64,000 nt of DNA from NCBI RefSeq assembly GCF_020832325.1, contig NZ_JAFIEU010000045.1, positions 124,001 to 188,000 on the forward strand, read 5' to 3'. This DNA is from Lunatimonas sp. (GTDB lineage: Bacteria; Bacteroidota; Bacteroidia; Cytophagales; Cyclobacteriaceae). Within the stretch, counting starts at the first letter, position 1, and every line of letters starts with the position of its first letter. The translations under genes and the position numbers were made by a program. Under the pieces are notes generated by a model. The model did not search any database. It saw only the letters and a list, made by a program, of their open reading frames with translations, and had not been told where the DNA came from. This document shows, in pieces, positions 9,889 through 19,403 of this stretch.

Positions 9889-11493
9889 TCAATTTCCTCC
9901 ATCCCACCACACACGTGTGGTAAATAGGTCGGGTAATGTCGCGCCCTGTTGGAAGTTGGCATTAGCAGCCACTTCATAGGCTGGGTATCGAAGCTTACGC
10001 ATAATCACTCCATCTGTCACACTTGCCGGGTGATTAGTAGGGGTAAGTACGGGATAGCCAGTTCTTCTCCAGTCAGACCAAGCTTCCCACCAGTTAAAAA
10101 ATTTGCTGACCCAAAGCTGTTCTCCGATCATTTCCAAGGCCGGTTTTGCGACACCATAGGGGTGACGTTGCAAATACGTTGCCACTTGGGCATCGGTAAC
10201 TACCAAGGATTCGTCAAACGGTGTATACATCTGCATCGCCTCTTTAACACCTGCTTCATAATGTCCTCTCGCAGTACCGGGAATACCCGAGCCAATTCCT
10301 CGTTCCAGGGCCTCCGCCATTAAGAAATGGGATTCAGCAGCATTCATCAACATATACGGATCGTCTCTTTGAAGCATCAAAAAATTAATGCGGGAGTAGG
10401 TAGCGGTCTGATCCACGTCACGTCCCTCTAATTCATCGAGACCGGCAGCATCAAAACCATTTGGCATGCCTTTTTGCTCCAGCGGATTGGTATTGGTAGG
10501 AGTCCATGCATTGGCTGACCACTGAGCAATGCCGCCACTCAAAATCATCAACCTGGGATCTACTTGATCTGCTGTGGTAGCACCTGCTTTCAACCAATCC
10601 ACAAGTGTTTTGCTCAAGAAGCTTGGCTGTCCACCATCGCCGGGATAGAATGCTCTGGAAATCCCATTTTGGTTTATCCAAACGCTAGGACCCTCCGACA
10701 TCGGCACCCACGCATTGTCCGAGTTGGTCATCATCACTCCCCCTGCTACAGCTTTGGTCACATACTCTGCGGCCAATTGAGGCGCCACATTGGAGGCCCT
10801 CATCGCAAGGCGCAGCATCAAAGAATAGCCAAATTTCTTCCACTTGGCAATGTCCCCATTAAAGATGATGTCCGCATTGGAAAAACCCTCATTGGGATTA
10901 GAGGTACTTAATGCAGCGGAGGCTTCCTCAAGTTCTTTCAACAATGCAGGATAAATATCTGATTGCTTGTCATACTTCGGAAAGAAAACACCGTCCATTC
11001 CCTGAAGCGCCTCGAAATACGGAATATTTCCGTAAAAATCTGTCAGTCTATGAAAGTTAAACACCCGTAAAATCCGTGCAGCATTGCGCATATTGACTTT
11101 ATTTCCCTCGTCGTATCCGCCAGGACCGGTTTGCCTCAGCACTTCAGATAGGTTCTTTAAAGCGTCTCCATAGAAGAATTCAAACGGAGCGTTGCTTGAT
11201 TCGAAATTCTCTGTATACTTGTCACCAGGAGCTATACCACCGCCTGCATTGGCCAGCTGTTGAATGAGATAGGCCCCCATGCCGATATTGGTCCTCCAGT
11301 CGATGTACCGGTTATCCCCCGCAGAACCTCCAGAAGCAGTGCCCAATTCAGCAGCTGTGAAAATAAAGTTCAAGTCTATTTGAGTAACCGCTTGTGGGTT
11401 AATATTCAGATCGTGTAGGTTTTGCGTATCGCATCCAACCAAAGGCATAGATGCCAACAGAACATACCCGAAAAATCTATTGATTAGTTTCAT
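9889..11493 (-). CDS. SusD/RagB-family nutrient-binding outer membrane lipoprotein
   Basis: This 534-residue lipoprotein has a good lipobox (PLVGC at about residues 17-21). It closely follows the SusC gene (17 bp between them), the standard layout in which SusD forms the lid of the SusC TonB-dependent channel. Sequence features such as FNFHRLTDFYGNIPYFEAL and the helical TPR-like body with a C-terminal WWDGG tail fit the SusD_2 subgroup (SusD/RagB-like) rather than classical starch SusD. It lies in the outer membrane facing outward and captures an oligomeric substrate. The substrate is not evident, since no glycoside hydrolase, sulfatase or protease gene is adjacent. Confidence 0.93.
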   Translation of the reverse strand: MKLINRFFGYVLLASMPLVGCDTQNLHDLNINPQAVTQIDLNFIFTAAELGTASGGSAGDNRYIDWRTNIGMGAYLIQQLANAGGGIAPGDKYTENFESSNAPFEFFYGDALKNLSEVLRQTGPGGYDEGNKVNMRNAARILRVFNFHRLTDFYGNIPYFEALQGMDGVFFPKYDKQSDIYPALLKELEEASAALSTSNPNEGFSNADIIFNGDIAKWKKFGYSLMLRLAMRASNVAPQLAAEYVTKAVAGGVMMTNSDNAWVPMSEGPSVWINQNGISRAFYPGDGGQPSFLSKTLVDWLKAGATTADQVDPRLMILSGGIAQWSANAWTPTNTNPLEQKGMPNGFDAAGLDELEGRDVDQTATYSRINFLMLQRDDPYMLMNAAESHFLMAEALERGIGSGIPGTARGHYEAGVKEAMQMYTPFDESLVVTDAQVATYLQRHPYGVAKPALEMIGEQLWVSKFFNWWEAWSDWRRTGYPVLTPTNHPASVTDGVIMRKLRYPAYEVAANANFQQGATLPDLFTTRVWWDGGN

Positions 11494-11510
11494 AATCTTT
11501 TACGTTTGAA

Positions 11511-14500
11511 TTAGAAGGTAGCTCTTAAGTTAAATCCATAGGTTCTGGCCTGCGGCATACCGAAGTAATCCAAGCCTTGGCCATTGCCGGAAGAATAAGC
11601 CGACTCTGGGTCCACATTGTCAATGTTCTTCCAAAGAATGGAGAGATTTCGTCCTACGAAGGAAAGTCCCAGTGAATTGAACGGTGTTTTTTCGGTAATC
11701 CTTCTAGGGAAATTATACCCGAAAGTTATCTGCCTAAGTTTAGCAAAAGATCCATCGTAGATAAAGAAATCCTGAACGCGGTCCCCTGTTCGCTGCCAGT
11801 AATTGACAGCCTCTCCAGGAGTAAGTGTTTTACTGAAAGGAACGTAGACAGGTTCACCGGCAGCATTAGTACCTTCCTGAACAACACCTGTTACGGTCAA
11901 TGGATCCTCCCCTACACGACCTGCTAAGGTTTGCTTATGCAGGCCCCATTGGGTTAGTCGCACATTGGTACCCGAGTAAATATCACCACCGATTCGAAAG
12001 TCGACCAAAGCCGAAAGATTAAAGCCCTTAAACGTGATACTATTATTCAACCCGCCCGTAAAATCTGCAATCCCATTACCTATAACCTCCATTTGGTCTG
12101 ACTGAACGGGTGCCCCGTTAGGTTCAAAAATCGGCTGCCCATCTGGTGTTCTCTTTTGTACCCATCCGGCAAGCACGCCGAAAGGTTGATCCACCCGATG
12201 CTGGACAAATACAGTACGGGTGCGTGGTTCCTCCACATTCAGAATCTCCGTGCCTTCGATCAGTGATAAAACCCGGTTTCTGTTTCTGGCAATGTTTAGG
12301 GAAACATCCCAAGTCAACTTGGAATTCTGTATCGGAGTACCAGTTAGTAACAGCTCTACACCTCTGTTTCTCATTTGACCCAGATTCACCAAGGTGGATC
12401 CAAAGCCTGAGGTACGCGATATCTGCGCATTCAACTGGTCTTCGGTACTCATCTGACTGTAATAGGTAAAGTCTAGGCCCAAACGATTTCGGAGAAAACG
12501 AACATCAAATCCAATTTCCGTTTCTGTGGAAAGAAGCGGTACCAGGAAGGGGTTAGGGATCGTGCCTGCGTTTCCTTGGGCAGTTGCAAACGAAGCCATG
12601 GGAACGTTCTGACCCGCAAAGTTCACGGCTGGTGCACCTAGCAAAGAGTACACATTCAACGTCTGATAAGGGCCTACGGTGGAGTTACCCACCCTTGCCC
12701 AGGAGGTACGGATCTTTCCAAAACTCAGCCAATTAGGTAATTCAGTCAGCGCATCGGAGAACACAAAAGAGCCACCGATCGATGGGTATAGCACGCTGTT
12801 GGAAGCCGGATTAAGTGTGGAAAACCAGTCCTGTCGCGCGGTTGCGGTGATAAACAAGAAACCGTTATAACTAAACTCTGCTGACCCGAATACGGAGTTG
12901 ATTCCCCATTCGGAAAAACCATAACCGTAATTTCGAACAACTGCGTTATTTATGGCATGAAAAAACGGAACATTAAATCGCTGCCCGTTGGCAGAGATAG
13001 TCTCGTCCTTTCTTCGCATCCAGTTAGAACCTACGAAGGCATTTACGCCAAACTTCCCGAACTCGCGGCTGTATCCGAGTATAGATTCCAAGTTTATCTC
13101 ACTCACTGTTCGGTTACCTTCGGAAATATTTCCACCGCGATCGTATCCGGTTCCCTGAGGTGTCAGGCTGGAAAACCTTCGTACAAACCAGTCCATACCT
13201 GCTCGGCCAGAAATGTATAAGTGATCGGTGATATTGTACCTCATGGATCCAGATGTGATGATTCTATCCCGTTTGTCATTCACGGATAGCTGATGAGTAG
13301 AGAAATACGGATTTTGTCCCCATGGATTGTTGGTCATGAGGTATTCTTCCTGCTCGGCAAACCCCCATACGTTCAATAAAGCAGGGTCGGTTCCTGGTGC
13401 GATTGTACCCAAACGATTCGGATTACCTTTACCCCACTCTACATTTACATTCGGCGGAAGTGCAAAAATGGATTGAAATGCGTTGCCAGGAGAGTCGGAA
13501 AGCCGAGGTCTGTTTCTCGTGTTTTCATTGGAATACATCACCTTCGCATCAAATGTCAGCCTTTTTCCAAATTTACCCGAAGTACTAAGCGTCATGTTGA
13601 TGCGGTCAAAACCGGCATTTGGCACAACTGAATTACTACGAAGGTCAGTAACATTAAACCGGAAAGTTTGGGTATCGCTACCTCCGGCAAGCGACAAGCT
13701 ATTAGTAAAGGCCTGACCCGTCTCGTAAAATCTTTTCCAGTTGTCGCCCGCATGAACATACGGTCTCTCAATGCCATCAAAATACATGGCGTTACCGGAA
13801 CCCAATCGTTCGCCCCATGCTTGAGTCCCCCAGTCATACGCTTGCCTAACTGTGGTTGGCCGGACGGAAGCTCCAGTCTGCTGATCACCTTGAAACCGCC
13901 CTGAACCAAACGTCGTCTGAAGGTCAGTTTGATCATTGATCCGCTCAAAAACCGCATTGGAGTTGAATTCAATACCAATGCCCTTGCGGGAAGTACCCTT
14001 TTTGGTGGTAATCAAAATAACGCCATTAGCCGCACGGGATCCGTAGAGTGCTGCCGCACTGGCACCTTTTAGTACCGACATGGACTCAATATCATCTGGG
14101 TTTACACTGGTCATACCGTCACCGCCATCTGCACCTCCCCAAAGGGTTGCTTGCCCAAAATTCGTATTATCCATCGGCACGCCGTCAATGACGTAGAGCG
14201 GCTGGTTATTCCCCTGCAAGGACGTGTTTCCACGTATAATAACCCGGGAAGAACCTGCCGGACCAGACGCCACGTTGGTCACGTTCACACCCGCGACACG
14301 ACCAGCCAATTGATTGGCCAAGTTGTTTTCCCTCGCTTGGGTAAACTCCTCACCGCCCACTTGGGTAATCGAATATTGAAGGGCTTTCACATTTCGCTCG
14401 ATACCTAAAGCAGTAACTACCACTTCGGAAAGCTCTGAAGCATCTTCCTGCATCACCAAGTTAATGGTAGTACGGTTACCGACCGTTTGCTCTACGGTCT

Positions 14501-14735
14501 GAAAACCCAAATAAGAGAATACCAGGACGGTCTCTCCACCAGGAACACTCAGACTGTACCTACCATCCACATCCGTGGCGGTACCCGTCGAAGTTCCTTT
14601 AATTAATACCGACACACCGGGCAACGGGCTGTTATCAGACTGATCTGTTACCCTACCGGTTACGGTTTGTGCCTGAAGCACTGCTCCAAAGGAGATCAGT
14701 ACGCCCAGGCAAATCAGGAGTAAGCGTTTTTTCAT
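11511..14735 (-). CDS. SusC/RagA-family TonB-linked outer membrane transporter
   Basis: This 1074-residue protein begins with a signal peptide (cleavage near LQAQT). A carboxypeptidase-D regulatory-like domain follows (GRVTDQSDNSPLPGVSVLIKG and on, residues about 24-100). The SusC plug signature comes next (RVIIRGNTSLQGNNQPLYVIDGVP), then a large TonB-dependent beta-barrel ending in aromatic FNLRATF. It imports the substrate held by the SusD protein encoded 17 bp downstream, using TonB energy. No anti-sigma/ECF pair is adjacent, so its regulation is not visible. The long region upstream (14736-15247) must hold its promoter. It has no N-terminal secretin/STN domain, which argues against anti-sigma trans-envelope signalling through this transporter. 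Confidence 0.95.
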   Translation of the reverse strand: MKKRLLLICLGVLISFGAVLQAQTVTGRVTDQSDNSPLPGVSVLIKGTSTGTATDVDGRYSLSVPGGETVLVFSYLGFQTVEQTVGNRTTINLVMQEDASELSEVVVTALGIERNVKALQYSITQVGGEEFTQARENNLANQLAGRVAGVNVTNVASGPAGSSRVIIRGNTSLQGNNQPLYVIDGVPMDNTNFGQATLWGGADGGDGMTSVNPDDIESMSVLKGASAAALYGSRAANGVILITTKKGTSRKGIGIEFNSNAVFERINDQTDLQTTFGSGRFQGDQQTGASVRPTTVRQAYDWGTQAWGERLGSGNAMYFDGIERPYVHAGDNWKRFYETGQAFTNSLSLAGGSDTQTFRFNVTDLRSNSVVPNAGFDRINMTLSTSGKFGKRLTFDAKVMYSNENTRNRPRLSDSPGNAFQSIFALPPNVNVEWGKGNPNRLGTIAPGTDPALLNVWGFAEQEEYLMTNNPWGQNPYFSTHQLSVNDKRDRIITSGSMRYNITDHLYISGRAGMDWFVRRFSSLTPQGTGYDRGGNISEGNRTVSEINLESILGYSREFGKFGVNAFVGSNWMRRKDETISANGQRFNVPFFHAINNAVVRNYGYGFSEWGINSVFGSAEFSYNGFLFITATARQDWFSTLNPASNSVLYPSIGGSFVFSDALTELPNWLSFGKIRTSWARVGNSTVGPYQTLNVYSLLGAPAVNFAGQNVPMASFATAQGNAGTIPNPFLVPLLSTETEIGFDVRFLRNRLGLDFTYYSQMSTEDQLNAQISRTSGFGSTLVNLGQMRNRGVELLLTGTPIQNSKLTWDVSLNIARNRNRVLSLIEGTEILNVEEPRTRTVFVQHRVDQPFGVLAGWVQKRTPDGQPIFEPNGAPVQSDQMEVIGNGIADFTGGLNNSITFKGFNLSALVDFRIGGDIYSGTNVRLTQWGLHKQTLAGRVGEDPLTVTGVVQEGTNAAGEPVYVPFSKTLTPGEAVNYWQRTGDRVQDFFIYDGSFAKLRQITFGYNFPRRITEKTPFNSLGLSFVGRNLSILWKNIDNVDPESAYSSGNGQGLDYFGMPQARTYGFNLRATF

Positions 14736-15188
14736 AATGGATCATTTTGGATTAAATTTTTTACTACTACCCTATGTGAATCCGCACCTGCGGAACATTT
14801 GGTCAACTTTTACACTAACGGAACAATAGAATAAACTGACTATTGAATCATTTGGATAAATTAAAAACACTCCTCCAAGAACAAATAACTTATTTCCAAA
14901 TATTATTCTACATACCAACAATTAACACACAGACTTATCTTGATTATCGTTGAAAGTTAGAATTATTTAAGGTAAAATGAAAGGCTAAATTTGATTTTTT
15001 TTCATGTTTTTTGTCATTCATTTTTTTGATGAACGGAAATACAGATATAAATTCTCACCATCAAATCGTCGATTCGTTTATAAAGAAAACGGGCGGAACC
15101 TCCCCCTACGAAAACTGGACAGTAACTATGCCCTCCTGCCGGTCGTAATCAAATAGACGAACTTTAGGAATCAGTTTGGATATACTTA
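14736..15188. other. Divergent intergenic region between susC and the PLP-homeostasis gene
   Basis: About 450 bp, AT-rich in the middle, with no supportable gene. A small inverted repeat (TTCAT, 7 nt, ATGAA; about 15018-15034) lacks a following T-run in either useful direction. The susC promoter is expected here but no clear TAnnTTTG box was found on the reverse strand. Confidence 0.4.
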
Positions 15189-15196
15189 TATCTTTG
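15189..15196 (+). promoter_or_regulatory. Candidate Bacteroidota -7 box for the YggS-family gene
   Basis: TATCTTTG matches the TAnnTTTG consensus exactly. Transcription would begin about 15203, downstream of a TTG at 15176 that would otherwise extend the ORF. This supports the ATG at 15248 as the start. A TTTA at 15163 is the only -33-like element and is poorly spaced. Confidence 0.5.
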
Positions 15197-15247
15197 CATC
15201 AAGGTAAAAATCGCCGTTGCGTTTACACACAAAAGAAGCCGCTATTC

Positions 15248-15922
15248 ATGAGTATAAGGGAAAATCTAAGTCACCTGAAACAATCATTTGTGTCCAAACA
15301 TTGTCTATTGGTAGCCGTTAGTAAGACCAAACCGGTGAATGCCATACAGGAAGCCTACGATGCAGGCATACGGGACTTTGGTGAAAACAAGGTGCAGGAA
15401 ATGGCTGACAAGGCCCCTCAGCTACCCGATGATATACGCTGGCATATGATCGGCCACCTGCAGCGAAACAAGGTAAAGTATATTGCTCCCTTTGTCCACC
15501 TAATCCATGGGGTCGACTCCTTAAAACTGCTGACGCAAATAAACAAGGAAGCTCAAAAAAATCAGCGGGTTATCTCCTGCCTGCTACAAGTACATATCGC
15601 ACGGGAAGAGACCAAATTTGGACTGGATATGAATGAACTGAAGGAAATATTATTGGGTCCGGACCTGCCGAAGCTGGAAAACATAAAAATCGAAGGACTA
15701 ATGGGTATGGCAACCCTGACAGACAATGAGGAAATCATCCGATCAGAGTTTGCTGGGCTGCGAACCCTCAGGGATGATCTGAGCAAAGAAAGCCTTCCAG
15801 AAAATGTCTCCTTAAAAGAATTAAGCATGGGCATGAGCGGAGATTACCTCATTGCACAGCAGGAAGGCAGTACCATGGTACGCATTGGAAGTGCAATCTT
15901 TGGAGAACGAAATTATCACTGA
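15248..15922 (+). CDS. YggS/PROSC-family pyridoxal phosphate homeostasis protein
   Basis: This 224-residue protein is a single-domain PLP-binding TIM barrel of the YggS/YBL036C family, which buffers PLP and affects amino-acid and keto-acid balance and has no known catalysis. The PLP lysine lies in LVAVSKTKP near residue 28. The family segments DFGENKVQE, IRWHMIGHLQRNK and LSMGMSGDYLIA follow, and RIGSAIFGER closes the barrel. The start is set at the ATG at 15248 because the frame upstream overlaps the promoter box. It is followed after 3 bp by the DUF423 gene, so the two are cotranscribed. Confidence 0.94.
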   Translation: MSIRENLSHLKQSFVSKHCLLVAVSKTKPVNAIQEAYDAGIRDFGENKVQEMADKAPQLPDDIRWHMIGHLQRNKVKYIAPFVHLIHGVDSLKLLTQINKEAQKNQRVISCLLQVHIAREETKFGLDMNELKEILLGPDLPKLENIKIEGLMGMATLTDNEEIIRSEFAGLRTLRDDLSKESLPENVSLKELSMGMSGDYLIAQQEGSTMVRIGSAIFGERNYH

Positions 15923-15925
15923 GAC

Positions 15926-16309
15926 ATGCAAACAAAAACGATGATTCAACTCGCAGCAACCCTGGGAGCTATGAGCGTGGGTATAGGCGCCTTCGGTGCA
16001 CATGGTCTAGCCGACATACTGGAAAGCACCGGTCGCACTGAAACCTTTGAAACCGCAGTGAAATACCAGTTTTACCATGGGTTGGCTATCCTGGGCTGTG
16101 CGATACTCTCCCATCAATATCCTGGACGAAGCGACTGGAAGTGGGCAGCAAGACTTTTTTTAGTTGGAATCATTGTTTTTTCCGGCTCACTTTACGTACT
16201 ATCCCTTACCGGAGTCACCTGGCTCGGGGCCATTACTCCGTTAGGAGGGTTAGCCTTCCTTATGGGATGGGGATGGATGGCCCGCGGGGCATCCAAGTTA
16301 AACGGTTAA
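15926..16309 (+). CDS. DUF423 family small membrane protein
   Basis: This 127-residue integral membrane protein has four predicted hydrophobic segments and the DUF423 signature near the start (ATLGAMSVGIGAFGAHGL), then KYQFYHGLAILGCAIL and TPLGGLAFLMGWGWM. Its length is normal for the family, whose function is unknown. It begins 3 bp after the YggS-family gene and lies 30 bp before the PBP4-type carboxypeptidase gene, in a forward run. Confidence 0.92.
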   Translation: MQTKTMIQLAATLGAMSVGIGAFGAHGLADILESTGRTETFETAVKYQFYHGLAILGCAILSHQYPGRSDWKWAARLFLVGIIVFSGSLYVLSLTGVTWLGAITPLGGLAFLMGWGWMARGASKLNG

Positions 16310-16339
16310 TCTACACCTTTACTAAACAGTTTCATTCGT

Positions 16340-17638
16340 ATGGGAATCAAAGCGAAAGCGCTTTTTTCAGCTAGCCTCATTTTTCTATTCTGTTCCGTAT
16401 TTGCACAATCCCCACGGGAAAGGCTTGTGGGTCTGGATGGGCTGATCGGCAAAAACACCTTCTTCGACAATCACTTGACCGGGTTTATGCTTTACGATTT
16501 GGACAGCCAAACCGTAGCGTTTGAAAAAAACAGCCATCTTTATTTTATCCCTGCCTCCACCACGAAATTACTGACCTTTTTTTCTTCCCTTTTGGTCTTA
16601 GGGGATAGCACTACCCTGCTTCGATACATGCCCAAAGGTCAGGATGTATTGATCTGGGGTACCGGTGATCCCTCACTGTACTATCCAGCCGCTGGCATCC
16701 CCAAACCAAAAATCGACTCCTTCCTCTCCAAATACCAAGAAGTCTACTTTTCAGATCATAACTGGAAAGACGAGGCTTTTGGATACGGCTGGCAATGGGA
16801 CGACTATAACTACGCCTATTCAGCAGAAAAATCACCTCTTCCTTTATTCGGAAATCTGGTGACCGCCGTAAACGTGAACAATCGCCCGACGTTGACGCCA
16901 TCCATATTTTCCATCTACCAGAGTGATAAAAATGTTCGTAACGTAACCAGGGAATGGCATTCAAATGATTTTTTCTTCAATCCAAAAACCTACAACGGCA
17001 TGCGGGCACAGGTACCCTTTATCACTTCGCAAAAAACGTTTGTCACGCTGGCAAGTCTCGAGTGGCGCAAAACAGTCCATCCCTCTAAAGACCCCCTCCC
17101 CACAGAGCATTTTATTTTCCGGGGGGTACCCACTCGCACCTTATACAAGGAAATGATGCTGGAGAGCGACAATTTCATCGCAGAACAATTGCTTCTTCAG
17201 GTATCCGACGAGGTATTTAAGGAATTGAATACGGAGAAAACAATTGAATATATCCAGAAAACCTACCTTTTCGACCTGCCCGATAAGCCTCAGTGGGTTG
17301 ATGGATCCGGATTGTCCCGCCACAACTTGATTACGCCTCGTTCACTGATTGCCGTATTGGAAAAAATCTATCGGATAATTCCCGATGAAGAAATCTACCA
17401 GTTGTTTCCGGTGGGCGGTCGTACCGGCACCCTGAAAAACAACTACTATGCACCTACACCCTATGTGATAGCCAAGACTGGTACCATCAGTAACAACCAT
17501 AGCCTGGCTGGTTTTATAAGGACCCGAAACAACAAACTGTATGCGTTCGCGCTGATGAACAACAATTACCCGTATAAAGCCACCATTGTCCGAAGGGAAA
17601 TAGAGAAAGTATTGCTGTATATCCGGGATAATTTTTAA
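16340..17638 (+). CDS. D-alanyl-D-alanine carboxypeptidase/endopeptidase, PBP4 (S13) type
   Basis: This 432-residue periplasmic penicillin-binding protein trims or cleaves peptidoglycan cross-links. It has a signal peptide ending near VFAQ. The three serine-peptidase motifs are present: SxxK as S73-T-T-K76, SDN in MLESDNFIAEQ near residue 275, and KTG in VIAKTGTISNN near residue 385. PBP4-like enzymes usually carry an inserted domain between SxxK and SxN, and the spacing here (about 200 residues) agrees. The neighbouring LD-carboxypeptidase gene starts 28 bp downstream, making a small peptidoglycan-recycling or remodelling cluster. Confidence 0.93.
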   Translation: MGIKAKALFSASLIFLFCSVFAQSPRERLVGLDGLIGKNTFFDNHLTGFMLYDLDSQTVAFEKNSHLYFIPASTTKLLTFFSSLLVLGDSTTLLRYMPKGQDVLIWGTGDPSLYYPAAGIPKPKIDSFLSKYQEVYFSDHNWKDEAFGYGWQWDDYNYAYSAEKSPLPLFGNLVTAVNVNNRPTLTPSIFSIYQSDKNVRNVTREWHSNDFFFNPKTYNGMRAQVPFITSQKTFVTLASLEWRKTVHPSKDPLPTEHFIFRGVPTRTLYKEMMLESDNFIAEQLLLQVSDEVFKELNTEKTIEYIQKTYLFDLPDKPQWVDGSGLSRHNLITPRSLIAVLEKIYRIIPDEEIYQLFPVGGRTGTLKNNYYAPTPYVIAKTGTISNNHSLAGFIRTRNNKLYAFALMNNNYPYKATIVRREIEKVLLYIRDNF

Positions 17639-17666
17639 CTTCAACCAAACGTTGAAAACCACCGCC

Positions 17667-18713
17667 ATGAACAAAAGAAATTTCCTGAAAAGCCTGGTGC
17701 TGACTGGGGCGACACTCCCTTTTATGGGTATGAGAGCCTATCAGTCTAAAGCACCGGCATCCACCCCACTACTGCCCAACTCACTGAACAAGGGGGATCT
17801 CGTAGGTCTGATAAGCCCTTCCGCTGCCACCTCGGAAAAAATGCTGATCACCTTTGCGAAGGAAGCCTTAGAAGGGCTTGGATTTCAGGTCAAAGAAGGC
17901 GCAAACCTTTTCAATCGCAGAGGTCATTTAGCCGGAACAGATGCCGAGAGAGCCGCGGACCTCAACGCGATGTTTGCCGACCCGGAAGTAAAAGCCGTCA
18001 TCTGTATCCGGGGAGGATCCGGGGCGGCTCGTATCTTACCGTTAATTGATTACGAAACGATTCGGAAAAACCCCAAACCTGTATTGGGATACAGCGACAT
18101 CACCGCACTACATCATGCCATCTACGCAAAAACCGGTCTGATCACCTTTCACGGCCCAAACGGAACTGGAAGCTGGAATAGTTTTAACGTCAGGCAGTTT
18201 GAGAAGGTGTTTTTTGACAGAGAGCTCGTGACCTATGAAAACGAACTCGTAGAAGTAGATGACTTGGTGATCAAGCAAAACAGAACCCAAACCATCTGTG
18301 GGGGGGAAGCCGAGGGAATCCTCTTTGGAGGCAATCTCACCGTTCTGACCGCCCTCGCCGGCTCTCCTTATTTGGCGGACTTTAAGAATAAGATTCTCTT
18401 TTTGGAAGATATCGGAGAGGAACCCTATCGCGTAGACCGGATGATGAGTACGCTAAAATTAATGGGGGCACTGGATCAGATTCGGGGATTTATATTTGGA
18501 CAGTGTACAGACTGTGATCCCTCTACCGGATATGGAAACCTGAACTTAGACCAGATCTTCGATGACTACATTCTACCATTAGATATCCCCGCATACCGTG
18601 GCGCAATGATAGGGCATGTGCCGAAGCAGTTCATTTTGCCAATGGGCGCCCGGGTAAGCATGAACGCGGATAAGGGCGTTTTCAACTTATTGGAACCAGT
18701 ATTTCGATCTTGA
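17667..18713 (+). CDS. LD-carboxypeptidase (peptidase S66)
   Basis: S66 enzymes remove the terminal D-Ala from murein tetrapeptides during recycling. The 348-residue form starting at the ATG at 17667 begins NKRNFLKSLVLTGATLPF, a leader-like sequence with a weak Tat pattern, which suggests export. A TTG at 17652 would add five residues and is less likely. The nucleophile serine lies in CIRGGSGAARILP. The Glu and His of the catalytic set are expected in FLEDIGEEPYRVDRM and MIGHVPKQF. Most studied S66 proteins are cytoplasmic, so an exported form is notable but known in Bacteroidota. It follows the PBP4-type gene closely. Confidence 0.9.
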   Translation: MNKRNFLKSLVLTGATLPFMGMRAYQSKAPASTPLLPNSLNKGDLVGLISPSAATSEKMLITFAKEALEGLGFQVKEGANLFNRRGHLAGTDAERAADLNAMFADPEVKAVICIRGGSGAARILPLIDYETIRKNPKPVLGYSDITALHHAIYAKTGLITFHGPNGTGSWNSFNVRQFEKVFFDRELVTYENELVEVDDLVIKQNRTQTICGGEAEGILFGGNLTVLTALAGSPYLADFKNKILFLEDIGEEPYRVDRMMSTLKLMGALDQIRGFIFGQCTDCDPSTGYGNLNLDQIFDDYILPLDIPAYRGAMIGHVPKQFILPMGARVSMNADKGVFNLLEPVFRS

Positions 18714-18730
18714 TTAACCTATAAATCTCC

Positions 18731-19348
18731 ATGAATACCATTCGTTATTTGGCGCTGGGTGACTCCTACACCATCGGCGAAGGGGTCACCGAACGGGAAC
18801 GGTTTCCAAACCAAATGGCCCAAAAATTGCAAGAAAACGGGATTCTCGTCTCTAGCCCTAAAATTATTGCAAAAACCGGTTGGACCAGCAAGGAACTACT
18901 GGAGGCAATGGAGGCAGAACAGATACATCAACAGGTTTTTGACTTGGTATCAGTTTTGGTAGGGGTAAATAACCAATACCGGGGACTTCCCCTAGAAGAA
19001 TACCGCTTGGAATTTGGGGAGCTACTGAGGCAGGCCATTCACCTAGTGGATGGAAACTCCAACCGAGTGTTTGTACTCTCCATCCCGAATTGGGGAGTAA
19101 CACCCTTTGCCAAAAACGACCGACGACCGTCCAAACAGATTACCGAGGAAATCCGGCTTTTTAATGAAACAAACCACCGAGTAGCAGATTTCCTAAACTG
19201 TCCCTACGTGGACATCTCATCCGGCTATCAGCTAGAAGGGCACCTTCCCGAAAACCTAACAATTGACCAGCTACACCCCAGCGGGGAGATGTATGCCAAG
19301 TGGGCCGATTTGTTGTACAGTGCCGTAAAAAAAACCTTTGGAAAATAA
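18731..19348 (+). CDS. SGNH/GDSL-family hydrolase
   Basis: This 205-residue protein is an esterase or lipase-like hydrolase with no signal peptide, so it is probably cytoplasmic. Block I is YLALGDSYTIGEGV with the nucleophile Ser of GDS at residue 12, block III is VGVNNQYRG with the oxyanion Asn, and block V is DQLHPSGEMYAKW with the Asp-His pair. It starts 17 bp after the LD-carboxypeptidase gene and ends at a terminator, so it closes the forward operon-like run from 15248. The substrate is unknown. Confidence 0.92.
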   Translation: MNTIRYLALGDSYTIGEGVTERERFPNQMAQKLQENGILVSSPKIIAKTGWTSKELLEAMEAEQIHQQVFDLVSVLVGVNNQYRGLPLEEYRLEFGELLRQAIHLVDGNSNRVFVLSIPNWGVTPFAKNDRRPSKQITEEIRLFNETNHRVADFLNCPYVDISSGYQLEGHLPENLTIDQLHPSGEMYAKWADLLYSAVKKTFGK

Positions 19349-19350
19349 TG

Positions 19351-19383
19351 AAAAAGGCCGTCTCGATGTGAGATGGCCTTTTT
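19351..19383. terminator. Bidirectional terminator between SGNH hydrolase and DUF1573 genes
   Basis: AAAAAGGCC-G-TCTC, a 5-nt loop, then GAGA-T-GGCCTTTTT form a stem with one G/T mismatch. A and T runs lie on the two sides, so it suits both converging genes. Confidence 0.87.
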
Positions 19384-19403
19384 CCTAAGTGCCTTTTGGA
19401 TAA

